NCBI GenBank assembly: GCA_030248225.1
Contig: JASANE010018351.1
Location: 1 to 18,285, forward strand
Direction: 5' to 3'
Source of the DNA: Trileptium ribeirensis
Taxonomy: Eukaryota > Nematoda > Enoplea > Enoplida > Thoracostomopsidae
DNA: 18,285 bases
In this document: positions 8,527 through 17,763 of the stretch, piece after piece
Numbering within the stretch: position 1 is the first letter of the stretch
Layout: each line of letters starts with the position of its first letter
Position numbers and translations under genes: made by a program
The notes under the pieces: generated by a model
What the model saw: only the letters and a program-made list of their open reading frames with translations
Told to the model about the DNA's origin: nothing
Databases searched by the model: none

Positions 8527-8799
8527 CGGAAGTGGTCCTCAATAATTATCTTTTGGTGTCACACAAATCTTGGGTCTGCTCAATTCGGCTTATAGGTATT
8601 TCCCCTTAGGAGCTTGACTTACGACGGAAGTGGTCCTCAATAATTATCTTTTGGTGTCACACAAATCTTGGGTCTGCTCAATTCGGCTTATAGGTATTTC
8701 CCCTTAGGAGCTTGACTTACGACGGAAGTGGTCCTCAATAACTATATTTGGTGTCACACAGCTCTAGTCCGCCGTAATTCGGCGTATCGGCATTTTGGT
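8527..8799 (+). repeat. 98-bp tandem repeat, about 2.8 copies (left arm)
   Basis: CGGAAGTGGTCCTCAATAA begins at 8527, 8625 and 8723, exactly 98 bp apart. Units one and two are nearly identical; unit three diverges after GTGTCACACA. The internal marker TAGGTATTTCCCCTTAGG is present in the first two. Confidence 0.85.
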
Positions 8800-9625
8800 T
8801 TTGGGGTAAGTTTAACTACTATGTGTAATGCCGGAATCGCGGTCGTTCGGGCTGGCTGACTAACCCGGGGCCGTGTTGCCGTATTCGTATAGCACGGGTT
8901 CCAAACAACCCAAAACGGCCTGCTTGCACTAACCTAACACCATCGGCTAGCTAGCTATGTATCAATAATAATAATTATGTAATGCTCTTGTAAAGCGTGG
9001 ATGCAGTATATACCCGCCAGAAAGGACTATCGGATGTTCGAACGAGCGAATATCGAATGAACAGCGGTCATTCCTGATGGATACTGACCGTATTATGGCT
9101 ACTCTTTTTAACTTTTTGTTACTTTTGAGTATAATGTATTTCTCATTGGTAGCGTCTATTTTTTTCTATTGTTACATTATGTACCTTATAGTAATTGCTG
9201 TTATTTTCTTTTGGCATGCTAATATTTAATTTCAATTGAATTTATTCGCGTATTGGGGGGGGCCATTTACTTAAAAATTCCGTGGTCTCCAAAATAAGCT
9301 ACAATATTTTTGAGGGGTTTCCTAATTAAACTGAGTCGTACGCCCGGCTGTAATTGTTACCTGGCGTTCGTTCGGACGGAGAACGTCCGATTGAAATTGA
9401 CAAAAAAATTTCAATGTGGACTGGATTCAGATTTTTGTGTTAAGACAATGTTTGATTTTGCGTTTCGAATTCGGCCATATTTTTGTTCTGCACTCAAAAA
9501 AAACTACAACTGGTACATATTAATCTCCGTAAAGGCTGAAATTTAACGCAAAAACCAAAATGTCATTTTTTCAAAATTAGGAAATTCATTAAAAACTATA
9601 CCAGTTTGAAATCATGTTTTGCCTT
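8800..9625. other. Non-coding left-arm segment
   Basis: It contains GCTAGCTAGCTA (8947-8958), an ATAATAATAATTAT tract, the short TIR element at 9004-9086 and a G-tract near 9256. An open frame at 9310-9546 has a longer relative in the right arm (15494-15811). The shared reading is broken by a one-base indel in GGCTGAAA(A)TTTAACG and shows no domain, so it is treated as non-coding. Confidence 0.35.
9004..9086. mobile_element. Short element with CAGTAT termini (left arm)
   Basis: Left end CAGTATATACCCGCCAGAAA; reverse complement of right end CAGTATCCATCAGGAATGAC. At 83 bp, with ACGAGCGAATATCGAATGAAC inside, it looks like an internally deleted relative of the CAGTAC MITEs (GCCAGAAAGGAC also occurs in 4692-4844, reverse strand). 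A TA duplication is not preserved. Confidence 0.45.
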
Positions 9626-10242
9626 CGTATCAGTTGAAAATTTTTATTAGATTTTCTATAATCTTAACGAAGTTTTCAAAAATAGTGGTGATTGATTGTG
9701 TGTTGCACGGGTGAAATCTTTTAAATTCCGTCTGTGTGTGTAGGATCGATCGTATCAGTTAAACTTTTTATTAGATTTTCTATAATCTTAACGAAGTTTT
9801 CAAAATAGTGGTGATTGATTGTGTGTTGCACGGGTGAAATCTTTTAAATTCCGTCTGTGTGTGTAGGATCGATCGTATCAGTTAAACTTTTTATTAGATT
9901 TTCTATAATCTTAACGAAGTTTTCAAAAATAGTGGTGATTGATTGTGTGTTGCACGGGTGAAATCTTTTAAATTCCGTCTGTGTGTGTAGGATCGATCGT
10001 ATCAGTTGAAACTTTTTATTAGATTTTCTATAATCTTAACGAAGTTTTCAAAAATAGTGGTGCTTGATGTGTTTGCCGGGTGAATCTTTTAAATTCCGTC
10101 TGTGTGTGTAGGATCGATCGTATCAGTTGAAACTTTTTATTAGATTTTCTATAATCTTAACGAAGTTTTCAAAAATAGTGGTGATTGATTGTGTGTTGCA
10201 CGGGTGAAATCTTTTTAAATTCCGTCTGTGTGTAGGATCGAC
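9626..10242 (+). repeat. ~124-bp minisatellite, five units (left arm)
   Basis: CGTATCAGTT starts at 9626, 9751, 9874, 9998 and 10119 (periods 125, 123, 124, 121). Each unit runs through ATTAGATTTTCTATAATC, GAAGTTTTCAAAAATAGTGG, TGTGTTGCACGGGTGAAATC and CCGTCTGTGTGTGTAGGATC. Unit four has a shortened TGTGTTGC block. The last unit passes into a unique segment with ACCATAACTCGGGAACGAC. Confidence 0.9.
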
Positions 10243-10392
10243 CATAACTCGGGAACGACTTAACCGGATTTTCGCGATCTTGCGCTCATTCGAACCGGCA
10301 TTAGTCGATTTATCGTGTACATCCCATCGCGTTTTTGATTTGAGATCTGGTTCCGGGGTCAGAGTTGAAAGCATGGCTCTTTTAACTCATAT

Positions 10393-11035
10393 TTAGTTCA
10401 CGGAAGCAAGGTTATTTTTATCTTAACTTTCGAATATTTTTCTGTCTTTTGTTTTATTTCATAGTAAAATCATAAATGCCCGATGCCTCTTTTTTGTTTT
10501 TCGTTTAAGGCTCCGGTTCTGGAGTTATTGGGTCTGAGGTATGGGGGTATGGCGCCCCCATCGTTCCCCGACCCGAAATAGGAAAATTTGTTATGACTTC
10601 CTAGGCGGCTGAAAACTTTCACTTGGTGGTTTTCGGGCATGAAAAACTCATTTCTGGTGTTGGTTTTGCTCGGTAACATATTTTGCCATGAGTAAGAAGG
10701 TATGGCGACCCCATGGTTCGTCGTCAAATGTCAAAACGTTGGCTTTTTACCATATTTTAGTACTCTTCATGGAAGCAAGGTTTTTGTCTTAAGTATCGAA
10801 TTTGTTCTCTGCTTGGTTTTATTTCATAGTAAAATGATAAATGCCTATGCCTCTTTTTTGTTTTTCGATTAAGGCTCTGGTTCTGGAGTTATAGGATTTG
10901 TGCTATGTCATCCTGGTGGTTTTTCGACTCAAAATAGGAAAATTTGTTATGCCGTCCTAGGCAGCTGAAAAGTTTCACATTACAGGTTTTCGGGCATGGG
11001 AAACTTATTGCCGGTGCTAGTTTTGTATGCTTCAC
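10393..11035 (+). repeat. Degenerate ~369-bp direct duplication (left arm)
   Basis: GGAAGCAAGGTT occurs at 10402 and 10771. Both copies continue with TTTTATTTCATAGTAAAAT, GCCTCTTTTTTGTTTTTCG, AAGGCTCYGGTTCTGGAGTT, AATAGGAAAATTTGTTATG, CTAGGCRGCTGAAAA and TTTTCGGGCATG. The two copies differ in many short patches. No domain is visible in the open frames that cross it. Confidence 0.75.
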
Positions 11036-11157
11036 TACGCTCTGCAATCTCGATAGAGTTACTTGTACAATTTCATCTATGTGAATTTGTATTATGCTAA
11101 AGTTATCAATAGGTAGGACGCTACTGATCCTGGTGAGTCTGGCCATGGTATCTCGTT

Positions 11158-11304
11158 CCTGCTGGCTCGTATGACTGGCTGGATCTGACGTCTGAGTATT
11201 CGTACCGGACATTAAGTTGCAGTTGGTGATCCTGCTGGCTCGTATGACTGGCTGGGTCTGACGTCTGAGTATTCGTACTGGACTCTTAAGTTGCAGTTGG
11301 TGAT
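11158..11304 (+). repeat. 73-bp tandem duplication (left arm)
   Basis: CCTGCTGGCTCGTATGACTG starts at 11158 and 11231, each unit ending TTGCAGTTGGTGAT. The second unit has GGACTCTTAAG where the first has GGACATTAAG. Confidence 0.85.
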
Positions 11305-11568
11305 ATGCGTTTTGAAAGCGTGTAATTTTACAAACAAAATGTCAAAACTGTGCAATGGGTAGGCATCAATAGTCTGGAAACATTTTACATTTTACCCTTC
11401 CAAATTTTGTACAAATGCCGCTGGAGTGTCGCTAAAACAACGAGGATCGGTGGCTTGTGTACACTTTCGTTGTAGCTGAATGTTGGTCTTTAATGCCTAT
11501 ATTGTATCCGCTTGTTGTGCTTTGTTCAATGAAATTGGTCGTATTTCAACTAACTCAGTCAGTAGTAG
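11305..11568. other. Non-coding left-arm segment before the TATA box
   Basis: No open frame or repeat is supported. It lies upstream of the TATA element at 11569 and may act as its promoter-proximal DNA. Confidence 0.3.
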
Positions 11569-11578
11569 TATATATATA
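11569..11578 (+). promoter_or_regulatory. TATA-box-like run upstream of the small ORF (left arm)
   Basis: TATATATATA lies about 140 bp upstream of the ATG at 11717, preceded by CTCAGTCAGTAGTAG. It is conserved in the mirror copy at 13568-13577. The role as a core promoter is an inference from position and sequence only. Confidence 0.3.
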
Positions 11579-11716
11579 CATTGTATGATCCACAAAATCT
11601 GGCCACACTGAGCCACGAGCGCTGGTCAAGAACACGTATGGGGACTCAAAACACGTTTATAAACGAACGTAATAGCGTTTTATTCGTAAACGAACCTACA
11701 AAATTGGTTCCAAAAT

Positions 11717-11917
11717 ATGGCAAATTTTTATTTACGTTTGGGTGTCGCTTTTGTTTTTTATGCACTTATTTGTGTCCGTGGCTGTACATCGGCTATGGTA
11801 GATAGTGCACTAACAAAAGCATTAGTGTGCGTTGTACGGTCACCGAATAGAACATCAATCCTTGATTCTGGTCGGCAATGTGGACGGATCACCGGGTGTA
11901 CTTTTTGGGGAGGGTAA
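11717..11917 (+). CDS. Small ORF with signal-peptide-like N-terminus (left arm)
   Basis: The 66-residue frame starts MANFYLRLGVAFVFYALICV, with a hydrophobic core and a Cys/Ser/Ala-rich region (RGCTSAMV) that would suit signal-peptidase cleavage. It continues to GRITGCTFWGG and stop. A donor-like GTAAAG overlaps the end (GT at 11914-11915), so this could be a first exon ending in phase 2. The DNA from about 11706 to 11885 is identical in both arms, against visible differences on either side. In the right arm a four-base length difference (13243-13260 region) shifts the frame and extends it to 109 residues. A second overlapping frame (11581-11805) is open in both arms too, so coding status is uncertain. 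Family unknown; not certain to be a gene. Confidence 0.3.
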   Translation: MANFYLRLGVAFVFYALICVRGCTSAMVDSALTKALVCVVRSPNRTSILDSGRQCGRITGCTFWGG

Positions 11918-12265
11918 AGGCCCCCCGACATCCTTGGGACTTAAGTCAAAGCCGAAAAAACTACTGTCAGTGCGTTCTTTGCTACAAGGCGATCACAGAT
12001 TTTTGATGTTACTCGTCATTCTCAATGCTTGGCTGTTGTGACATGTGCTATCGTAGCCGGCAGACTAACGTAGTGGATTTACTACAGAGCCTATTAATGC
12101 TTAACTAATACCATATTTAGCCGTTGTCGAACGTATGATAATTTGTAAATGTTCTCTGCACTTTTTGTTTTACTACGAATAAGGATGCAAGAGAAGTGTA
12201 CAACTTTAATATAAACCCGTGTTAGATTGTCATGGTGTTTTCGACTTAACTTGACTAATTTCTGA
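11918..12265. other. Inner end of left arm, diverged from its partner
   Basis: Between about 12048 and 12160 the left copy is roughly 50 to 60 bp longer than the right (13040-13100) and barely alignable. Pairing then resumes with AATAAGGATGCA and CATGGTGTTTTCGACTTAAC. Confidence 0.5.
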
Positions 12266-12286
12266 GGGTCAAAACAATGACACCCA

Positions 12287-12348
12287 GGTATACGGGGTAG
12301 GTCTCGTGGGTTCGAATGGTATACGGGGTAGGTCTCGTGGGTTCGAAG
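12287..12348 (+). repeat. 31-bp tandem duplication with tRNA B-box-like core (spacer)
   Basis: GGTATACGGGGTAGGTCTCG followed by TGGGTTCGAA occurs at 12287 and 12318, 31 bp apart. A decayed third copy lies near 12404 (AATACGGGGTATCAATACG). GGTTCGAA is the core of a tRNA T-arm/B box, so a SINE origin is possible, but no A box at the proper spacing was found. Confidence 0.6.
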
Positions 12349-12544
12349 GGTGTTCGCTTCGGATCAACTAAGGTGCTCTGATTACCTATTCGATCTAACC
12401 TTATAAATACGGGGTATCAATACGTTTCGGATCCCACCTGAAGTGCTGTGGTAAAAACGAAATTGCCGCAGGCATTAAACTGCGGTGAAGTGCCTATATA
12501 CCCTTGGCTTATGTTCTCTTCCTACCAATCGGGCACAGCTACTA

Positions 12545-12842
12545 AAGGCGTGTTCACACGCTCAAATTTTGATCAAAATTTGAGCTCAAATTTTGATCAA
12601 AGTTTGAAAGCATCTTTTTTCCCTTTTTTGGTAAGTTTGAATGTGTGAACACTGTTCAAACTTTTCAAGGATATTCCTGTAGCCAATCAACAACAAGATT
12701 CATTACATGAAAAAGTTTGAGCTCAAATATTGTTCCCAAATTTTGAAATATCGCAATTTTTCGTTAAAAATTACCGTCAAATTTTGATCTCAAATTTTTA
12801 GCCCAAAATTTGAGCAAAAAGTTTGAGCGTGTGAACACGCTT
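12545..12842. mobile_element. Hairpin-forming MITE in the palindrome spacer
   Basis: The left end AAGGCGTGTTCACACGCTCA and right end (reverse complement AAGCGTGTTCACACGCTCAA) are near-perfect TIRs. The element is flanked by TA, or by TAA (12543-12545 and 12843-12845), so Tc1/mariner-like and PIF/Harbinger-like assignment are both open. The interior is built from CAAATTTTGATC-type blocks in both orientations, so the whole 298 bp can fold on itself. It is non-coding. It sits off-centre in the 674-bp spacer and has no copy in either arm. Confidence 0.75.
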
Positions 12843-12939
12843 TAACGTGTTATGCTTTCGATTTTGCTTTCAACCTAGCACTACTAACATGTATGTAACG
12901 TTTGAACCACCGTGTCTTAAGGTAACCTTGTGCATGCCA
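12843..12939. other. Unique spacer sequence next to right arm
   Basis: No match to the left spacer flank (12266-12544) on the reverse strand, so the two sides of the spacer are not part of the palindrome. Confidence 0.5.
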
Positions 12940-13099
12940 TCAGAAATTAGTCAAGTTAAGTCGAAAACACCATGACAATCTAAAGGTTATATTAAAGTTT
13001 CACTTCTCTGCATCCTATTCGAGAAAACAAAAAGGCAGAGAACAACAAAAACGCGACAACGGCAAAAGAAGTAAGCAAAAGCCGAATCCCCAGCACATG

Positions 13100-13429
13100 T
13101 CACAACAGCCAAGCATTGAGAATGACGAGTAACGTCGAAAAATCTGTGATCGCCTTGTAGCAAAGAACGCACTGACAGTAGTTTTTTCGGCTTTGACTTA
13201 AGTCCCAAGGATGTCGGGGGGCCTTTACCCTCCCCAAAAAGTCCCCCACCCGAGTAATTCGTCCACATTGCCGACCAGAATCAAGGATTGATGTTCTATT
13301 CGGTGACCGTACAACGCACACTAATGCTTTTGTTAGTGCACTATCTACCATAGCCGATGTACAGCCACGGACACAAATAAGTGCATAAAAAACAAAAGCG
13401 ACACCCAAACGTAAATAAAAATTTGCCAT
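13100..13429 (-). CDS. Small ORF with signal-peptide-like N-terminus (right arm, longer frame)
   Basis: The mirror of 11717-11917: identical for the first ~59 residues, then frame-shifted by a four-base difference so that reading continues through RVGDFLGRVKAPRHPWDLSQ and YCQCVLCYKAITDF to a stop at residue 110. The extension adds a CxxC-type pair after YCQ. If spliced at the shared GTAAAG the exon here would end in phase 0 rather than phase 2, so the two copies cannot both keep the same downstream frame. A TATATATATA run lies upstream at 13568-13577. Coding status unproven. Confidence 0.3.
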   Translation of the reverse strand: MANFYLRLGVAFVFYALICVRGCTSAMVDSALTKALVCVVRSPNRTSILDSGRQCGRITRVGDFLGRVKAPRHPWDLSQSRKNYCQCVLCYKAITDFSTLLVILNAWLL

Positions 13430-13844
13430 ATTTTGGAACCAATTTTGTAGGTTGGTTTACGAATAAAACGCTATTACGTTCGTTTATAAACGTGTTTTTA
13501 GTCCCCATACGTGTTCTTGACCAGCGCTCGTGGCTCAGTGTGGCCAGATTTTGTGGATCATACAATGTATATATATACTACTACTGACTGAGTTAGTTGA
13601 AATACGACCAATTTCATTGAACAAAGCACAACAAGCGGATACAATATAGGGCGTTAAAGACCAACATTCAGCTACAACGAAAGTGTACACAAGCCACCGA
13701 TCCTCGTTGTTTTAGCGACACTCCAGCGGCATTTGTACAAAAATTTGGAAGGGTAAAATTGTAAAATGTTTCCAGACTATTGATGCCTACCCATTGCACA
13801 GTTTTGACATTTTGTTTGTAAAATTACACGCTTTCAAAACGCAT

Positions 13845-13991
13845 ATCACCAACTGCAACTTAAAGTTGCAGGATAAATACTCAGACGTCAAGCCCAGCCA
13901 GTCATACGAGCCAGCAGGATCACCAACTGCAACTTAATGTCCGGTACGAATACTCAGACGTCAGATCCAGCCAGTCATACGAGCCAGCAGG
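13845..13991 (-). repeat. 73-bp tandem duplication, right-arm mirror
   Basis: Same total length (147 bp) as 11158-11304 on the opposite strand. One patch near 13865-13880 is substituted relative to the left arm. Confidence 0.83.
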
Positions 13992-14124
13992 AACAATTAC
14001 CATGGCCAGACTCACCAGGATCAGTAGCGTCGCGGCCTGTGATAACTTTAGCATAATACAAATTCACATAGATGAAATTGTACAAGTAACTCTATCGAGA
14101 TTGCAGAGCGTCCCATGAAGCATA

Positions 14125-14770
14125 CAAAACTAGCACCGGCAATAAGTTTCCCATGCCCGAAAACCTGTAATGTGAAACTTTTCAGCTGCCTAGGACGGCA
14201 TAACAAATTTTCCTATTTTGAGTCGAAAAACCACCAGGATGACATAGCACAAATCCTATAACTCCAGAACCAGAGCCTTAATCGAAAAACAAAAAAAGAG
14301 GGTCAGGCATTTATCATTTTACTATGAAATAAAACCAAGCAGAGAACAAATTCAATCCTTGAGACAAAAACCTTGCTTCCATGAAGAGTACTAAAATATG
14401 GTAAAAAGCCAACGTTTTGACATTTGACGACGAACCATGGGGTCACCATACCTTCTTACTCATGGCAAAATATGTTCCCCGAGCAAAACCAACACAGAAA
14501 TGAGTTTTTCACTACCAAAAACCACCAAGTGAAAGTTTTCAGCCGCCTAGGAAGTCATAACAAATTTTCCTATTTCGGGTCGGGGAACGATGGGGGCGCC
14601 ATACCCCATCCCTCAGACCCAATAACTCCACAACCGGAGCCTTAAACGAAAAACGAAAAAGAGGCATCGGGCATTTATGATTTTACTATAAAATAAAAAC
14701 AAAAGACAGAAAAATATTCGAAAGTTAACATAAAAATAACCTTGCTTCCCGTGAACTAAATACAAGTTAA
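14125..14770 (-). repeat. Degenerate ~369-bp direct duplication, right-arm mirror
   Basis: The reverse-complement partner of 10393-11035 with the same two copies and the same internal order. Small indels alter the reading frames relative to the left arm. Confidence 0.72.
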
Positions 14771-14910
14771 AAGAGCCATGCTTTCAACTCTGACCCCGGA
14801 ACCAGATCTCAAATCAAAAACGCGATGGGATGTACACGATAAATCGACTAATGCCGGTTCGAATGAGCGCAAGATCGCGAAAATCCGGTTAAGTCGTTCC
14901 CGAGTTATGG

Positions 14911-15519
14911 TCGATCCTACACACAGACGGAATTTAAAAAGATTTCACCCGTGCAACACACAATCAATCACCACTATTTTTGAAAACTTCGTTAAGATTA
15001 TAGAAAATCTAATAAAAAGTTTCAACTGATACGATCAATCCTACACACACAGACGGAATTTAAAAGATTTCACCCGTGCAACACACAATCAAGCACCACT
15101 ATTTTTGAAAACTTCGTTATGATTATAGAAAATCTAATAAAAAGTTTCAACTGATCCTACACACACAGACGGAATTTAAAAGATTTCACCCGTGCAACAC
15201 ACAATCAATCACTATTTTTGAAAACTTCGTTAAGATTATAGAAAATCTAATAAAAAGTTTAACTGATACGATCGATCCTACACACAAGACGGAATTTCAG
15301 AAGATTTCACCCATGCAACACACAATCAATCACCACTATTTTGAAAACTTCGTTAAGATTATAAAAAGATGCAATAAAAAGTTTAACTGATACGATCGAT
15401 CCTACACACACAACGGAATTTAAAAGATTTCACCCGTGCCACACACAATCAATCACCACTATTTTTGAAAACTTCGTTAAGATTATAAAAAATCTAATAA
15501 AAATTTTCAACTGATACGA
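14911..15519 (-). repeat. ~124-bp minisatellite, right-arm mirror
   Basis: Five reverse-strand units with GATCCTACACACA starting near 14913, 15036, 15153, 15274 and 15398. Unit count equals the left arm, but unit lengths and internal indels differ (the third unit lacks GATACGATC at its junction). Copy number was therefore fixed before duplication while units drifted afterwards. Confidence 0.88.
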
Positions 15520-16064
15520 AGGCAAAACATGATTTCAAACTGGTATAGTTTTTAATGAATTTCCTAATTTTGAAAAAATGACATTTTGGTTTTTGCGTTA
15601 AATTTTCAGCCTTTACGGAGATTAATATGTACCAGTTGTAGTTTTTTTTGAGTGCAGAACAAAAATATGGCCGAATTCGAAACGCAAAATCAAACATTGT
15701 CTTAACACAAAAATCTGAATCCAGTCCACATTGAAATTTTTTTGTCAATTTCAATCGGACGTTCTCCGTCCCGAACAAACGACAGGTGTACGGAGGCAGC
15801 CGGGCGTACAACTAGTTTAATACGGAAACCCCTTCAAAAATATTGTAGCTTATTTTTCACACCACGGAATTTTTAAGTAAATGGCCCCCCCCAATACGCG
15901 AATAAATTCAATTGAAATTAAATATTAGCATGCCAAAAGAAAATAACAGCAATTACTATAAGGTACATAATGTAACAATAGAAAAAAAATCAACGCTACC
16001 AATAAGAAATACAGTTTATACTCAAAAGTAACAAAAAGTTAAAAAGAGATAGCCATAATACGGT

Positions 16065-16147
16065 CAGTATCCATCAGGAATGACCGCTGTTCATTCGATA
16101 TTCGCTCGTTCGAACATCCGATAGTCCTTTCTGGCGGGTATATACTG
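16065..16147. mobile_element. Short element with CAGTAT termini (right-arm mirror)
   Basis: Same 83-bp length as 9004-9086 on the opposite strand, near identical in the interior. Confidence 0.45.
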
Positions 16148-16352
16148 CATCCACGCTTTACAAGAGCATTACATAATTATTATTATTGATACATAGCTAG
16201 CTAGCCGATGGTGTTAGGTTAGTGCAAGCAAGCCGTTTTGGGTTGTTTGGAAGCCATACTATCCGAATACGGCAACACGGCCCCGGGTTAGTCAGCCAGC
16301 CCGAACGACCGCGATTCCGGCATTACACATAGTAGTTAAACTTACCCCAAAA

Positions 16353-16625
16353 CCAGAATGCCGATACGCCGAATTACGGCGGACTAGAGCTGTGTGACAC
16401 CAAATATAGTTATTGAGGACCACTTCCGTCGTAAGTCAAGCTCCTAAGGGGAAATACCTATAAGCCGAATTGAGCAGACCCAAGATTTGTGTGACACCAA
16501 AAGATAATTATTGAGGACCACTTCCGTCGTAAGTCAAGCTCCTAAGGGGAAATACCTATAAGCCGAATTGAGCAGACCCAAGATTTGTGTGACACCAAAA
16601 GATAATTATTTGAGGACCACTTCCG
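16353..16625 (-). repeat. 98-bp tandem repeat, right-arm mirror
   Basis: CACTTCCGTCGTAAGTCAAG-type units end at 16428, 16526 and 16625 (periods 98 and 99, the latter from one extra T). Same copy number and same degenerate third unit as the left arm, so the tandem expansion predates the inverted duplication. Confidence 0.83.
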
Positions 16626-17334
16626 TTCTCCGACATTCATCGCAAATCAAGTCCCACCGAAGCCTAAGCCGAAATCCACATTCCAGGAGTTCGCTTTGAC
16701 TAAGCTGACAAATTGCTATGATAATAAATAGTAATAATGCTGTTTTAGACTGAAAATACATATTCACAATTATTTAGTTTTTAATGACTGAATGAAAACT
16801 AAGCGTTAATAGAATAATTTTTTCAGAGACTAATGTACATACATACTTTCGTCATGGACCGCTACTCGTACATTGGTAAGGGCCTTGACATTGGTAATTT
16901 GATCCATACGTCCCGGTGCCATAGTTTTTATAGCGACATTGAATTTTATATTCAACAGCGTCCGTCATTTCAGACTCACTAACAATATCGAATTTGATAT
17001 AAATCCTGATTCTGTTTTAGCAAATTCTTGACAATATTGTATCTTCCTTCGCCAGTGAGGGAAGCTTTCTAAGCGGTCATTTGGAAAATTCCATCGGCGA
17101 TTAATAAGTTTGTTTGTTCAGTGAGTGAGCCTGACAACAGCCAAGATTTTCGTCATACGAGATCGATGCTGTATGTACGCTGGTAGCTGTTTTGTCTTTA
17201 TATATCCGCTTTAATCAGCTTTTCGACAATTGAATCATGATTCAAATTGACTAATTAATTAACTAATTACCTAGCTAAGCTGCTACTATCAAGCTGCAAC
17301 CGACCTATCACTAGCACTATATTTTCTAGGTATA

Positions 17335-17479
17335 TTAATAGGTTGGTGTCGATCGATACATCGTTGTCAGGTCGTAATATTGCTGATGCTGTTGTTGTTG
17401 TTGCTGCTGCTGCTGTTGTTGTTGCGGATGATACGAATTTGCTGCCGATGACATTTCTTCATTCAACGATTCAAGTTTT
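17335..17479 (-). pseudogene. Inverted duplicate of the polyglutamine terminal exon (right-arm copy)
   Basis: This is the mirror copy of 7676-7820: same length (145 bp), same acceptor (AG as CT at 17480-17481), same phase, and an identical protein through the polyglutamine tract up to DLTT. The next three codons differ (MYR instead of TNP), then both end STPTY, here with stop TAA instead of TAG. No matching upstream exons are visible on the minus strand before the window ends at 18285, so I call it a probable duplicated exon fragment. The intact frame and Gln length mean it could still serve as a terminal exon if the duplication extends past the window and includes a promoter and upstream exons. 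Confidence 0.6.
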
Positions 17480-17763
17480 CTAAAATTATTCAGACTAACT
17501 ACTAATCGAGAAAACATACACAAAGAAACAAACAAATCAAACGCAAACACGGCTAAATTCACGAACAAACACAAAATTTAGTCAGGATCAAAAAAATTAC
17601 ACATTTTGAGGTTTGGTCTGGAACTGACGGAGTGTATAAACAAAAATTACGAAAGATATAAGGACTACCAGGAGCCAATAGCATGTGTAGTGTATGCTTT
17701 AATCTATACGAAATCTATGTGGGTATACAAATTATGCCTCCGGCTTCTGCGGGATACTACATA

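Larger units (their letters stand above)
6870..12265 (+). repeat. Left arm of giant inverted repeat (~5.4 kb)
   Basis: The arm starts AAGAATACAGTAGAATAGTG and ends GACTAATTTCTGA. The reverse complement of 12940-18285 matches it throughout, including all embedded repeats and the polyglutamine exon. In sampled stretches (7381-7570, 11706-11885) identity is about 98 to 100 percent. It drops sharply at 12048-12160, where left and right copies differ in sequence and length. Net length differs by about 50 bp. The true outer boundary cannot be seen because the window ends within the paired region. Confidence 0.96.

Noticed and set aside
9310..9546. ORF sharing a 50-residue core with a longer right-arm frame (15494-15811).
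   Set aside because: Frame breaks by a one-base indel between arms, the N-terminal parts differ, and no domain is seen; it behaves like non-coding DNA.
10123..10374. 83-residue minus-strand ORF, identical in protein in the right arm (14778-15029).
   Set aside because: Most of it is the translation of one minisatellite unit plus adjoining repeat-like DNA. Identity between arms is explained by the palindrome, and no domain or splice context supports it.
12287..12320. Intact tRNA gene at the GGTTCGAA motif.
   Set aside because: No acceptor stem, D-arm or anticodon arm can be folded around it; only a B-box-like core is present.
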